The notes under the pieces were generated by a model, which was not told the origin of the DNA, ran no database searches, and saw only the letters and a program-made list of their open reading frames with translations. 64,000 nucleotides of DNA. Origin: Mixophyes australis. Its lineage: Eukaryota; Chordata; Amphibia; Anura; Limnodynastidae. The position numbers and the translations under genes are program-made. Numbering within the stretch: position 1 is the first letter of the stretch; every line of letters starts with the position of its first letter. This document shows positions 1-11,601 of this stretch, piece by piece. The stretch is from contig JAVHZZ010000061.1 in the NCBI GenBank assembly GCA_036250195.1, forward strand, positions 372,001 through 436,000, written 5' to 3'.

Positions 1-564
1 TCTGTACAATCCTGTGAATAAAGAGGACACGGACATCTCTCTGTGGTATTTGTGTTACTGGATCCATCTGTAGGAAACATACACTGAGTGAATACATTGT
101 TTATATGTGATTCTCAGATGATGTGTATCTAGGTGGCCTTCAAAACTGTTCTCTCCCCTACAATAAATGAAAATCTCCTCTTACCCAGTGATTTGAGAAT
201 CCAGTGATTCTCCATCATTACGTCTTTGAAAAGACTCTTCTGCAATCTTAAATACGTCCACTCCTGCATGGATAAATAGACAGTGACATCCCAACACTTT
301 ATAGGAACCTAATACACCCAATGATACAGTCATCACGCAGACACATCCCCTGGTGTTACTGTATTATGTCACATTCCCAGCAGTCACCTCTCCAGTCACC
401 AGCGGAATGATCTTGTTGATCAGTTCCAGGATCTTCTAGTCATTGTTTCCCTCATATATCAGTGAGTGAGGTGGAGGAACCGTGATGGGACTCTGGGTCC
501 TGCTCAATACTCCTGACACACTTGAGGGTGGCCCACCAAATCTCTTTATTACTACGGTGTAATT
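1..564 (-). pseudogene. Amphibian-type C2H2 zinc-finger gene leader (KRAB-like exons), broken
   Basis: Read on the minus strand, three exon-like blocks join in frame. The first (564-388, acceptor ttcacag) contains SRTQSPITVPPPHSLIYEG and KILELINKIIPLVTGE, then a gtgact donor. The second (308-185, acceptor tattag) contains [13 protein letters not shown] and [11 protein letters not shown], then a gtaag donor. The third (67 to the window edge, acceptor cctacag) contains SSNTNTTERC and PLYSQDC. This is the usual leader of frog KRAB-like zinc-finger genes, which are nuclear DNA-binding regulators; the finger array would lie left of the window. The first block carries an in-frame TAG after EGNND, where related genes have Gln as I remember the family. 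I therefore call it a pseudogene or an allele with a stop. The splice sites look sound, so an exon-skipping transcript is possible. Confidence 0.8.
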
Positions 565-1189
565 CTGTGAAATGAATTGGATAAAAAGATAAATGAAGCT
601 CCATGTATTTGGAATTTTTAGGAGTTAACTACAATACAATAATAGTATATTTTACAAATACAACCAATATCCTATATGTAACTGTTTCATATATACATGA
701 AAGTAGAGTGTATATAGCATTTACATCTACTGCAGCTCAGTGGGCTCACCTATCACCCAAACCTTCAGTGGGTTCACCTTTAAAGACAAGTTTAAAGTGG
801 GTTCTTGTAGTAGACAGAGGACTCAGAATGGCCAACCTACGGAAGATAATAGGAGAAGTAAGTGCTAGATACACTCTACTAGACAGTCCATATAGGAAAC
901 ACTTACATGTAGGACAGGGGTTGGATTTGTAAAACTAGCCCTTCTTGTCCATTTTGCACATTTAAAAAGTCCAGGAAAGTGGAAACATTCTATAATCGTA
1001 AAACTTACAACTAAAAATATAGCAAAATCTGTAACTCATTTTAATCAGAGTTGGTATTTCAGCAGTTTGAACAGTGTAGTAAATCGTACAACTCCAGTGA
1101 GTAAAACATAACCTAGCACAGACCCGTTGGGGTTGCACTAATTTAAAAATCAAAATCCATTCCTAATTTTAATAAAGCATTCACTACGC
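565..1189. other. Unassigned spacer
   Basis: AT-rich sequence upstream (on the minus strand) of the zinc-finger leader. Open frames here are short and show no recognisable domain. I looked for the usual first coding exon of frog zinc-finger genes and did not find it. Confidence 0.4.
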
Positions 1190-2960
1190 TAATATTGAAA
1201 CTGAGGAAAAGACGCACAATCCATGGCCTCCTTTGGCCCTATCACACTACTTAATTTGGATATTAAGCTGCTGGCTAAAATCATGGCCACTCGTTTACAG
1301 TCCATTTTCCCATCACTCGGTGATTGAAATATGTATAAGCCATCACGGCGGTGGCCTCCTCGTCCTTACAATATCCTTCCAAAAATATACTACTTAGCCT
1401 GGACGCCAATAAGGCGTTTGATGCAGTATCCTGGCCCTATATGTATGAGGTACACAAACGTGGGGCATTCAGAGAGGATTTCACTACTCTGATAGGGCCT
1501 GAGTCATTAAGGAACGTATCTCTGTTATTTGTGTGTATCATACGCATTTCCCTTCTGCGCATGCCCAGAACGAGGACACTCGGCCGTCAACGAAAGCAAG
1601 TCCGCTGCGTATGCCAACGCAAATGACAGTTACGACGGTCTACGGTTCTTTTGAGATTTCATATTCCACATACGTATTGTACGCATCATGCAGTGTCTGG
1701 TCTAGTACAGCAGAGTGACCCTACGCCCATAGTCATCACCACACGTATCCTGAGATCCGCTCCTTGCCGACTCCAGGAGTACGCAGAGATGATTTACGTG
1801 CCGTTGAGAACAACTGCACGATGCGCTCTGTATGCTGCCTTAATGACTCAGGCCCATAAGCTTTTTCTATTCTTGCCCAACCACCTCTCTACTAATCAAT
1901 GGCCTGATTGGAGAGGCGGCACCCATGACGAGGGGTACACGTTAGGGCTGCCCCATGTCACCCTTACTCTTCAACCTAGTACTTGATCCTATGCTTGAGA
2001 CCTACATACTGTATTTCGGGGCATCCGTGTTGTATTTATCAAGCTGTCCGTTTGATAAATCCCTGGCATTATACCTGATCCTTGCTTTACCTACTTGGCT
2101 AGAAACATAGCAATTAAATGGGTGCACAATGCTATCCCATATCTAGGTATAGAACTTTCTAAGAACCTTGGTCTCTTCTATCAACATCATATCTCGAAAG
2201 TTGTTGGGAACCTAGTAACGAGGTTGAGGGCTGGGGTCATCTTTGTCTTTACTTAATGGGTAGAGCAAATTTACTTAAGATGAAATCCTCCCCTAGACTT
2301 GTAGAGTATTTCAAAACTTCATTTGGGGGGAAAAAAATCAAGAATTGGGCTATTGAAACTTTAACAACCCAGGACTAATGCTGGATTTCATTTGGCCAAT
2401 ATAGAACTCTATAATCAGGCTGCTCAACTTCAGTACCGGAGGGATTTGATACAAGGGTCTGACACCTATGCGGATACCTCACCAGAACAAAATTTCCTCC
2501 CTGGCCTAAAATTGACTGCTTTCCTACATCTACATGACCACAACGTATCAGCGACAGTTCTTGACAACCACCATTTTATGTCCACTAGAAAATTGTGGCA
2601 CATCATACATACATTGAAACTAAAACCTTACTTATCTATCCATCTTCCTCTATTTGGGAACCCTAGTTTTTAGAATGGAGAGGCTGCCTAGCTATTCACT
2701 ATCTAGAATGACGCGGGGGTTAGAACGGTGGGGCAGTTCCTTACTCAATCTAAGAAACCCTTGACTTTCCAACAAACAGGGAACCTGCACGACGTGATTA
2801 GACCGTGCAACCTAGACTTTTACAGACTCACATTATGCAAGTGTAGTGACCAGACCATTTTTTCAACAGGATTGGGACCCACCCGCTCTACTATGATACA
2901 TTGAAAACGGGATTGAGACAATGGATGGGACGCTTTGTACCTACTAATTTTTTACTTCTT
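1190..2960 (+). mobile_element. Degenerate L1-type LINE, reverse transcriptase portion
   Basis: Frames broken by stops and shifts still spell L1-like reverse transcriptase pieces in order: LNLDIKLLAKIMATRLQS (about 1250-1310), LSLDANKAFDAVSWPYM (about 1390-1445), a GCPMSPLLFNLVLDPMLET block around 1945-2000, IPYLGIELSKNLG (about 2137-2180), and ELYNQAAQLQYRRD near 2400-2450. LINE ORF2 makes cDNA at a nicked target site. A segment of about 360 bp (roughly 1518-1880) does not fit the RT alignment and interrupts it between the second and third blocks; it looks like a later insertion of unknown type. The element is dead. Its outer ends are approximate. Confidence 0.75.
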
Positions 2961-2964
2961 TACA

Positions 2965-3119
2965 GCTCACAGTGTGTGTGATGGGACCTGTTTTATTCCT
3001 TGTTATATATCACTATATAGATTATTATCCTTTCTATAATATTCATCCATTATAAACAGTGCGTGTGCTGGGAACTGTCTTATTACTCTTTATATATCAC
3101 TATATAGATTATTATCCTT

Positions 3120-3167
<48 letters not shown>

Positions 3168-3370
3168 CACCCATTATAAACAGTGTGTGTGCTGGGAGCT
3201 GTCACATCCCTCTGCATATATAGTAATTACAACATCCCTCTCCTCTATATAATAATAATCTCCCATTATAAACAGCATTTTATATGAGCTGTAATGTCTC
3301 CCTATACAGACTCCTCTGTATAATAATCCTTCATATCTCTGCTCTCAGCATAATAATAATATATTGTTAG
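2965..3370. repeat. Degenerate tandem repeat with (TAA)n run
   Basis: Units of about 90-120 bp share the phrases cattataaacagt, gtgtgctgggagctgt and tatatcactatatagatt, each drifting from the next. A (TAA)n microsatellite runs at about 3120-3168. The unit count is three to four; no coding potential is seen. Confidence 0.6.
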
Positions 3371-3380
3371 AAGATATTAC

Positions 3381-3458
3381 CTCAGCCTTGTACAGGTCCT
3401 GGATGTTGTTGTTATATATGAATGAGTTAAAGCTGCTCTCCAGGTTGTAAAATGGCTC
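3381..3458 (-). CDS. Candidate internal exon of an unidentified minus-strand gene
   Basis: On the minus strand a good acceptor (actcttgcag) precedes a 78-bp open block that ends in a sound donor (gctgag then gtaata). It would encode 26 residues in phase 0, containing EPFYNLESSFNSF and NNNIQDLYKAE. The exon is the same length class as the exons of the host gene further right, but the sequence is different. I do not recognise the product. It lies next to a promoter-like stretch, and no further exon of the same gene was found. It could be a 5' exon of the zinc-finger gene at the left edge, a separate gene, or chance. Confidence 0.35.
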
Positions 3459-3775
3459 CTGCAAGAGTATGTGACCACGCCCCCTCTGGAACGTCACTGG
3501 TACATAACTGTATCAGCTGTATTGTGTCTGGGAGACTAAGGGAAAATGGCCGCCGCTGTTCTACATTAAGGACAATGCAGTAATAACATATTTTACTCTA
3601 GTGATAACATTGCTGCTAGTCAGCTATATGCTACGTTCATTACTAGGTGTTAGAAGCTAAATCCCTTTCAGATAATTCTGTGACATCACGAGGTCATGTG
3701 ACTGCTGTAGTCACATGGTACACAGTGCAGGAGCTGCTGCTGGATAACTTCCTGTTCCTGTGTAGTGGAGGAAAG
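3459..3775 (+). promoter_or_regulatory. Promoter-like stretch ending in a 5' splice donor
   Basis: This stretch has a GC box (ccacgccccctc), CRE-like tgacatcacgaggtc, E-box-like tcatgtgac and tcacatg, and the phrase aaaatggccgccgctg (a YY1-type site). It ends at gtagtggaggaaag followed by gtaagaag at 3776, a strong donor. A first noncoding exon with this ending is typical of frog zinc-finger clusters, as I remember them. The downstream gene is not identified. Confidence 0.4.
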
Positions 3776-3792
3776 GTAAGAAGTAGTGATGT

Positions 3793-4415
3793 GATGGGGA
3801 GGGGACATGTGTGACTAAAGGTGATGGGCAGAGAGGGGACATGTGTGACTAAAGGTGATGGGCAGAGAGGGGACATGTGTGACTAAAGGTGCTGGGCAGA
3901 GGGGACATGTGTGACTAAAGGTGCTGGGCAGAGAGGGGACATGTGTGACTAAAGGTGCTGGGCAGAGAGGGGACATGTGTGACTAAAGGTGCTGGGCAGA
4001 GAGAGGGACATGTGTGACTAAAGGTGCTGGGCAGAGAGGGGACATGTGTGACTAGAGGTGCTGGGCAGAGAGGGGACATGTGTGACTAAAGGTGCTGGGC
4101 AGAGAGGGGACATGTGTGACTAAAGGTGCTGGGCAGAGAGGGTGCATGTGTGACTAAAGGTGCTGGGCAGAGAGGGGACATGTGTGACTAAAGGTGCTGG
4201 GCAGAGGGGGCATGTGTGACTAAAGGTGCTGGGCAGAGAGGGGACATGTGTGACTAAAGCATGTGGGCAGAGGGGGCATGTGTGACTAAAGGTGCTGGGC
4301 AGAGAGAGGACATGTGTGACTAAAGCATGAGGGCAGAGGGGACATGTGTGACTAAAGGTGCTGGGCAGAGAGGGGACATGTGTGACTAAAGCATGAGGGC
4401 AGAGGGGACATGTGA
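3793..4415 (+). repeat. 34-bp minisatellite
   Basis: About 18 head-to-tail copies of a 34-bp unit built around gtgctgggcagagagggg and acatgtgtgactaaag. Variant units shorten the purine tract or replace ggtgct with gcatga. The array begins 17 bp after the candidate splice donor at 3776. Open frames through it are an artefact of a unit without stops. Confidence 0.95.
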
Positions 4416-5529
4416 AGGAGAAGTCTCTTCCCCACACGGCCCATCCTCAAACAACAATAACCTGACAACACTTGCTAACTTTTCTCTGATATTCCCCATG
4501 ACACGTATTACATGATCTTTTCCCTGACAGGCCTCCTGCCCACAATCGTGTCTCACTGCTGCCCACCAGCTTTTACCTCACATTCCCAGCTGCCTCAATC
4601 CTGACACCTCTCTTACTTCAAAATGAAAGAGGCGCCTTTTATTTGAAAGAGGAGTAGATCCTTAGCAGTGAATGAGATAATAATACAGAGATCATTGTTG
4701 CCATAGATGTTGTGTTTTTTTTTTGTTTTTTTTTAAAATACTGTATATAGTCAGATGATATTATCATTACAGGCCATTAATATAATTGCTTTTGTCACAA
4801 AACTACATAAGACACCTCAATTATCTCACAAAAATAACAATACATCCAAATTTCTACGTACTGTTTTTAGGTAAAATACTTCAGCCTTCTCACTTATCCA
4901 TAACTTTAAGTTTTGGTATATCTCAGGCATTAATTGGGGATATCAGGAACCATTGGTGGATATTGTAGGGACCAGGCGAAAGGGCCATTTAAGACATCCT
5001 AGAAGTTCACAGACACTCCTCCTGCTCTATACTCTCTCCTGTTAGGCCTTCAGTTTAGATTAAGTGCCCAGCGGAGCAGGATATATGTCTTATTACTGGA
5101 GTGGTCTCCAAAGTCTGCAACTGAAGGCGCACATTGCGGATAACTGTGCAATATTCGGAGCTGGGGCTTCAGATGTACCGAGGTAGTGCTTACGATAATG
5201 CCCCCCCTCACAATGCTGGGTTCCTCTGCGGGACCTAGGTATAGACGCTACAAAGGTTCCCAGGTAGTGATTGCAGGAATGGCCGTCACTGCTTCACAGT
5301 GCTCTGTAGTGCACAGTTCTGGAAGATAGGTTTAGCAAGTTGCTTTTGGCCGCAGGAATGGCTACTTGTTAGTGTTGGGGCAGCTTCATGTTTCCTTAAG
5401 GGGCCTGGGTCAGGTGGGGGTTACTGGGTATATATAAGCCCCCACTGGGCACTGGACGTGTGGACGGTGAGTCCTTTTGTACAGCTACAAATGCATTTTT
5501 TCTTGTACTACAAAGCAATTTTTGTTACA
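4416..5529. other. Unassigned spacer with one TATA-like box
   Basis: No domain or repeat family recognised. A TATA-like gggtatatataagccccc lies at about 5427-5445 with a GC-rich flank, which could be an old LTR or promoter. Poly-T at about 4710-4735. No gene is supported. Confidence 0.3.
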
Positions 5530-5960
5530 TACCATCCAGACTGCTGCAACCTCCATCTTGCTGTAATGATATCTTGGTCCCCTACAGTCCATTCAAATAG
5601 TCGCTGCAGGAATAACCTCCCTACTCTCCATCATTAATTACTGTTCTGGTACTGAAATCATCTTGTTTTCCATTTTAATTATCTTTTCATTGCAAAAGTA
5701 TTTAGAGCTGTCCAATCCATTTCCACCTGTTATATCTATTATCACAATCTGTACGTACCCACCCTCTGCTCACGTTGACGCTTTATTTTTCCTAGGTTAC
5801 CTCTGCTCTCAGGACTGCGACCCTTCTTGAATGCTGCCCCTGGAAATCTTCACAGAATGTCTGTCTGTCATGTATGGTCTCTAACTGCAGGACCCTGCTG
5901 AAAGCTCATCTGTTTACCGGACAGTTCACATAGTGCTTGTGACTTGCTTCTCCCAGAGCT
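5530..5960 (+). mobile_element. Degenerate L2-type LINE, end of reverse transcriptase
   Basis: Translation in broken frames gives the end of an L2 reverse transcriptase: PDCCNLHLAV near 5535-5565 (the family's DYCN block), VFRAVQSISTCY near 5700-5730, and a PLLSGLRPFLNAAP block near 5800-5850, followed by a KLICLP segment. Several stops make it non-functional. The end of the element is not clear. Confidence 0.6.
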
Positions 5961-7041
5961 GCGCTCCACAGGGTAAAGGGACACGTTCTGGTGCGGACTG
6001 TTATGTGTTTTCTTCTTTAAAGTATCCGTTCATCAAGCGATATTAACGAAGGAGTACACAAGAAACATAATAAAAACAGTTTAATTATTTTATTTCTACT
6101 CCTGAACTTCATGTTATTATCCCACCTGATGAATTTAACGCGAAGAGTGATAGTTGTGTTGTCACTTGTTATGATGAGGACCAGCAAGTGGAATATATAA
6201 CCTGATATTGTAAATGGACGTTCTCAGACATTTGTGTGCGCTGTTACATACTACAGACAGCTGAGCTTTGTAATATATATTTGAATATTTTGTAACCAAT
6301 ACATAATGTGATGTAAACAACCTACTGAAAGCAGATTTTTTTTTTTTTTGTATATTTAAGAGTGAAGGGTTGTTATAAAGAAGTTATTTCTTACACCATT
6401 AATATTACAGCATCTTTATTATTTTGCCTGCTATACTTTCTCCAAAACATCTCAATCTTTAGTATATCAAGTCTGTATTTTACCTGTAATTTCTATGCCA
6501 ACCAAGGTTCCCCCCCAGCAGTGGAGGACCCAGGAGGGGGTGAGTGATCCAGGGGCTGGCGGGACCACCACACTCATTGGGGTATATTTACTAAACTGTG
6601 GGTTTGAAAAGGTGGAGATGTTTGAAAGTAACACGGCCTGTGCACTATTACTGTTACTACGGTAATACTGCGCATTATTACCGCTAGTGCGGTAAGTTTT
6701 AACGCTGTTTGTTTTGCTCAGGGAGCAGCGAGCAGACGTCCGGGTTCAAATTACTGTTATCAACGGTGATAGTGCAGAAGCCGATTGAATTCCCCCCTAG
6801 GATGATCTTGTTGTTAGATGTGTACACATTCATATGAATTGTTAACGAGTAACCACAAGAGAAATTAGCTCTTAAAAGTTTGTCCTCGTATGTACATTTT
6901 ATCAAAATAAAAAATAAATGGCTAAACTAATGTTATTATTTTGTTAGGGTGACTTGGAACCAAATTCAAGACACGCTGCCCACATTATACTATCATGTTA
7001 CTTTGTACTGATACTACCTCAGTGATATAAGACAGTAGTAG
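5961..7041. other. Spacer with a possible small inverted-repeat element
   Basis: Mostly AT-rich and unassigned. About 6590-6800 resembles the small element at 21425-21657 in having paired phrases around attattaccg, agtgcggtaa and ttgaattccccc, so it may be a diverged relative. No gene is supported. Confidence 0.35.
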
Positions 7042-7247
7042 ACTTACAAGATTTCAATCTTGAATCAATATAAGCCAATATGTATACATGGATATCCTCC
7101 TGGAATCTTGTCCTCTTACTGGATCTCCTTATGATAGGTGCTCAAAAGACAAGTGACAACTGACCTGACAAGGCACCAAAGAAGCATAAAAGCAATGTAT
7201 AATACAAATATTGGCTTATATTGATTCAAGATTGAAATCTTGTAAGT
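7042..7247. mobile_element. MITE-like element with perfect 40-bp terminal inverted repeats
   Basis: The 40 bases at 7042-7081 (beginning acttacaagatttcaatctt) are repeated exactly in reverse complement at 7208-7247, enclosing 126 bp. A TA lies just outside one base on each side, as expected for a Tc1/mariner-type target, but this is weak. It has no coding sequence, so it would depend on a transposase elsewhere. Confidence 0.75.
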
Positions 7248-7769
7248 GTATATCCGATAGGGGATTGAGAACACCCATCATGTGGTGTTTTTGTCGTAAT
7301 TATCAACCCCCACTGGATCCTTGGGATAGTTAGTGGTTTTCTGTGTAACCACATATTATATGTTACGCTATGATATGATTTTTTCTTTTCACTTTTTTTT
7401 ATGTGACCATAATCGTGGTGAATGCCAGAAATCTGAAAGTTACTTTGATCACTGCAAACTTCTGGAATTTGTGGAAGACATACATCAAGATGGAAAGAAT
7501 ATATATATATTATTTCACAGTTGACTCTTTAAAACTGTTATTTTAGCACATTGTGTGTGTGTGTGAGAACAGAGGCTGCTTTCAGTTGGCCTGCGCAAAT
7601 ATACCAATCTTTTTATTGTATTATAATCAACAATTGTCTGAGACGCAAGAGGAACCAAGTATGACAGATAGTATCCTGCTGCACAGCGGATCACTAAAGC
7701 CATGACAGCTATGTTATCACTGGATGTGGGTCCAATTTCCCCATCAATGCATCAGGTTTTAACCAATTA
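7248..7769. other. Unassigned spacer
   Basis: AT-rich sequence with a short (GT)n run near 7552-7565. Two open frames of about 60 residues show no domain and no splice support. Confidence 0.3.
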
Positions 7770-8045
7770 GTTTAGATCATGTGTCCACGTTACCAAATTC
7801 CATCACAATCCCATTTCTTCTTAACAGCAATTGCTGTATTGTGAGGTTAAACAAAAAGCCATTCAGTCCCTAGAAAATGCCATTGTACCGACTGTCCACT
7901 TAGCTACAGATATGTGACAAGCGGTACTGGTCAAACAAAAGACTATATAACCGTGACAGCCCACTGGGTTGGTGTATCGCCTTCAAGTGCAGCAGCAGCA
8001 TCATCATCATCATCATCCCTCCAGCATAATACACAGTGTCAGGTC
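7770..8045 (+). pseudogene. hAT transposase fragment
   Basis: A broken frame aligns with the middle of the hAT transposases further right. It contains ENAIVPTVHLATDM, a stop where those proteins have Trp (TGG to TGA), then TSGTGQTKDYITVTAHWVG and a serine run. This block in the intact copies holds the first catalytic Asp (TDMWTS). Upstream DNA similarity starts near 7770. No ends of the parent element are visible, so it is a relic of an older insertion of the same lineage. Confidence 0.85.
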
Positions 8046-8143
8046 ATTCACCGCACCCTGCCATATAGCTGCTCACTAGGACAGATGTGATGCTGCCCCT
8101 CACACACAATTACCTTCACAGACAAACATTTAGATTGTAAAAG

Positions 8144-8148
<5 letters not shown>

Positions 8149-8181
<33 letters not shown>

Positions 8182-8731
8182 TTTGTTTGTGGGGGGAGGG
8201 GGGGGTGCTGCTCACAATTAAACAGTTCCCTATTTTTCCCCACTAAATATTTCAGATGTCGCTGTTACTGCCCCTGGCACTACTGTCATCAGATTTAAAC
8301 ATCTTTGATTTTAAAAGCAAGAAAGAATAGTTTTTGTTAACTCTTAAATAGTTTAATAATATACCCATCTGCTATCACTTCTAAATGGCAGCTGAGAACA
8401 GGAAGGACGGCTATACATTGAAGATATCGATCCAATACTCACGAGATCTGACATTTTACATGAAATTACATTTTGCCTCATTTTCAGATCGGAATTTGGA
8501 GCAAGACGCCGAGTCATGTCTCAATTCGACTCTGTACCCTAAAATTCCTGTCTATCTAATTCTATCTCCGTACCGCTCATCTCTAGTGAAACATAAAAAA
8601 ACAAAATGTGGGGGAAAAGTAAAAATTCTTCTTGTTTCACACACAACAATGGGAAATACCCCACTAAGTAGTCTTATGCCAATATATAGATAGTTTTTTA
8701 TAACATAACCATTCAGGTCATGGCTTCACCT
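8149..8731. repeat. (AT)n run and unassigned flank
   Basis: A perfect AT dinucleotide run covers about 8149-8178, followed by a short G-rich tract. The rest up to 8731 is unassigned. A 102-residue open frame at 8385-8693 has no recognisable domain and I do not call it a gene. Confidence 0.6.
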
Positions 8732-10894
8732 CCCCATGATTCACACAGTTCATCCATGTTACACATATGTACATAACTAAGACATAGGGCTGTCATACAT
8801 ATGGCCATTTACAGGTACACGGCTCTCAACCAATGGCTGATCAGGGATTACTGGGCACTGAGCTACCTGGGTTGGTGATGTCACAGAATTCTCTTCAATC
8901 TGATTGGTTGGAAACAGCTGTTTACACTTGAATCTCAAACAGAGCGTCAGTTATCTCCACAGGTAATGTAACAAGACTGGGACGGGGATTATATTATAAA
9001 TGGGATATATTCAGGGGGTGAGAATAATTTACAGTCTGTGTATTCCTGGTTTACCCATCTCTAAGCCCTGTGTTAATGGCTTTAACCTGGTAACAATATT
9101 TACAGTACAGTATAAGTATAAAAAGAATGTGGACCTGATTTTAAACCCAAATACATGTAAAAATCCAATTAAAAAGTAATGTGGAAAATAGATATTTGAG
9201 TAATGTCAAATACTTTACTGAAACAACATATCTTCATGTAGCTACTTCTGCCATTGATTTAATTTCCTATGACAGTAATTAACAAGCTTAGTGGGAAACA
9301 GTCACTATCATATTTTTACAAGAACTATATTTAATGCTGCAGTTTACATTAGAACGTTACACATGAGAACATTTGATTTTGGCACACTGGCTAAGCACTT
9401 GCTAAGGTGATTATTTTAGTCTGGTGTAAGGTCCTAATGCAGGTTACCCATAGACTGGTCATTAGGATACCTCCTACCTGCCATCAGAAATGTTAATAGG
9501 TACAGAATTCAAGATAACTGGGGGAGATTACTTTGTGGTTTGCCTATGAGTAGTGACTAACGAGATTGTGTCTGACCTAACAGATTGGCAGATTCACAAG
9601 TAATTCCCCATGATTCACATAGTTCATCCATGTTACACATATGTACATAACTAAGACATAGGGCTGTCATACATATGGCCATTTACAGTTACACGACTCT
9701 CAACCAATGGCTGATCAGGGATTACTGGGCACTGAGCTACCTGGGTTGGTGATGTCACAGAATTCTCTTCAATCTGATTGGTTGGAAACAGCTGTTTACA
9801 GTTGAATCTCAAACAGAGCGTCAGTCATCTCCACAGGTAATGTAACAAGACTGGGACGGGGATTATATTATAAATGGGATATATTCAGGGGGTGAGAATA
9901 ATTTACAGTCTGTGTATTCCTGGTTTACCCATCTCTAAGCCCTGTGTTAATGGCTTTAGCCTGGTAACAATATTTACAGTACAGTATAAGTATAAAAACT
10001 TGGACCTGATTTTAAACCCAAATACATGTAAAAATCCAATTAAAAAGTAATGTGGAAAATAGATACTTGAGTAATGTCAAATACTTTACATGAAGCATAT
10101 CTTCATGTAGCTACTTCTGCCATTGATTTACTTTCCTATGACAGTAATTAACAAGCTTAGTGGGAAACAGTCACTATAATATTTTTACAAGAACTATATT
10201 TAATGCTGCAGTTTACATTAGAACGTTACACATGAGAACGTTTGATTTTGGCACACTGGGTAAGCACTTGCCAAGGTGATTATTTTAGTCTGGTGTAAGG
10301 TCCTAATGCAGGTTACCCATAGACTGGTCATTAGGATACCTCCTACCTGCCATCAGAGACGTTAAGAGGTACAGAATTCAAGATAACTGGGGGAGACTAC
10401 TTTGTGGTTTGCCTATGAGTAGTGACTAACGAGATTGTGTCTGACCTAACAGATTGGCAGATTCACAAGTAATTCCCCATGATTCACACAGTTCATCCAT
10501 GTTACACATATGTACATAACTAAGACATAGGGCTGTCATACATATGGCCATTTACAGATACACGACTCTCAACCAATGGCTGATCAGGTATTACTGGGCA
10601 CTGAGCTACCTGGGTTGGTGATATCACAGAATTCTCTTCAATCTGATTGGTTGGAAACAGCTGTTTACACTTGAATCTCAAACAGAGCGTCAGTTATCTC
10701 CACAGGTAATGTAACAAGACTGGGACGGGGATTATATTATAAATGGGATATATTCAGGGGGTGAGAATAATTTACAGTCTGTGTATTCCTGGTTTACCCA
10801 TCTCTAAGCCCTGTGTTAATGGCTTTAACCTGGTAACAATATTTACAGTACAGTATAAGTATGAAAACTTGGACCTGATTTTAAACCCAAATAT
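8732..10894 (+). repeat. Three head-to-tail units of about 870 bp
   Basis: Units start at 8732, 9606 and 10475 with ccccatgattcaca and run 874 and 869 bp. The third is cut off at about 10894, after tttaaacccaaata. Units 1 and 2 are nearly identical by eye with a few short indels. Each starts with the same 5' block described in the regulatory entry. No transposon ends were found, so this looks like local tandem duplication. Confidence 0.9.
8800..10706 (+). promoter_or_regulatory. Triplicated promoter/first-exon candidate
   Basis: Within each unit a pair of CCAAT boxes in opposite directions (ctcaaccaatggctgatc, then tctgattggttggaaacag) lies about 60 bp apart. It is followed by a block ending tctccacag and a donor gtaatg at 8963, 9837 and 10706. 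This reads like a TATA-less promoter with a short noncoding first exon, copied three times, just upstream of the plus-strand gene at 13.4-22.1 kb. The link to that gene is inference from position and strand. Confidence 0.4.
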
Positions 10895-10957
10895 CTCAAA
10901 GAATTTGAAGGTGAACACAAAAGGGAACATTTTCCAAAATGGTTTTACAGAAAATGT

Positions 10958-10958
<1 letters not shown>

Positions 10959-10992
<34 letters not shown>

Positions 10993-11140
10993 TATTTTTA
11001 AGGCCAAATGTGCTTTACAGATTAGTGAGGAAAACATGTCATACATAAAACAGCTACATACAATATAGATAAAATAAATGCTAATATAAAAACCAAGGGT
11101 AGGGAGAACCCTTCTCCTGAGAGAGCTTACAATCTAATTA
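10959..11140 (-). mobile_element. L2-type LINE 3' end (antisense)
   Basis: Read in reverse, agattgtaagctctctc, a short body and gtaaagcacatttgg are followed by an AT-rich trinucleotide tail, the pattern of an L2 3' end. The tail is the (TTA)n run that marks the edge of the segmental duplication. The counterpart in copy B is at about 51989-52150. Confidence 0.5.
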
Positions 11141-11601
11141 TAGCAATAAAAGTGCAGCAAATAATGTATACGCCAAAAATGCCCCATAGTTAATAAAAAA
11201 TGCCCCAGTTAGTGCCTTGTGCTTATTCTACACCAGGTCTGACGTTCTATGGGCCCTAGTGATAGTCTCCAGCCCTTTATTCGGGTGGGCCCACTTGTGG
11301 GGTCACAGGGGGAACAGCAGAGTAACCTGTATATAATAAAAGAGTGAATCTACAGGACTGTAATGGTGCCCATGTGCATTAGCCCCAATGTGAACTAAAC
11401 TAATCCAGAACTAACAAAATGATTTTAGTCCATCTTGAGCCCCCCGTGATAGAGAACCAAAGATGGATGGAGAGAAAGGGGGTGAGTGGAAAGTAACAGA
11501 GATTTGAAAGGATGAGGAAGTAATGGGGTGAGGGGAGAAGGATGAGCGAGGGGAGACAAGACAAGGTTGGGGGTAAAGTGTAGAATACATTTAAACACAG
11601 T

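Noticed and set aside
4120..4437. A Cys/His-rich 105-codon frame that looks finger-like
   Set aside because: It is the 34-bp minisatellite read in a stop-free frame, so the spacing comes from the repeat unit.
8385..8693. 102-codon open frame beginning MAAENRKDGY
   Set aside because: No domain, no splice sites, and ordinary AT-rich composition; within chance for this length.
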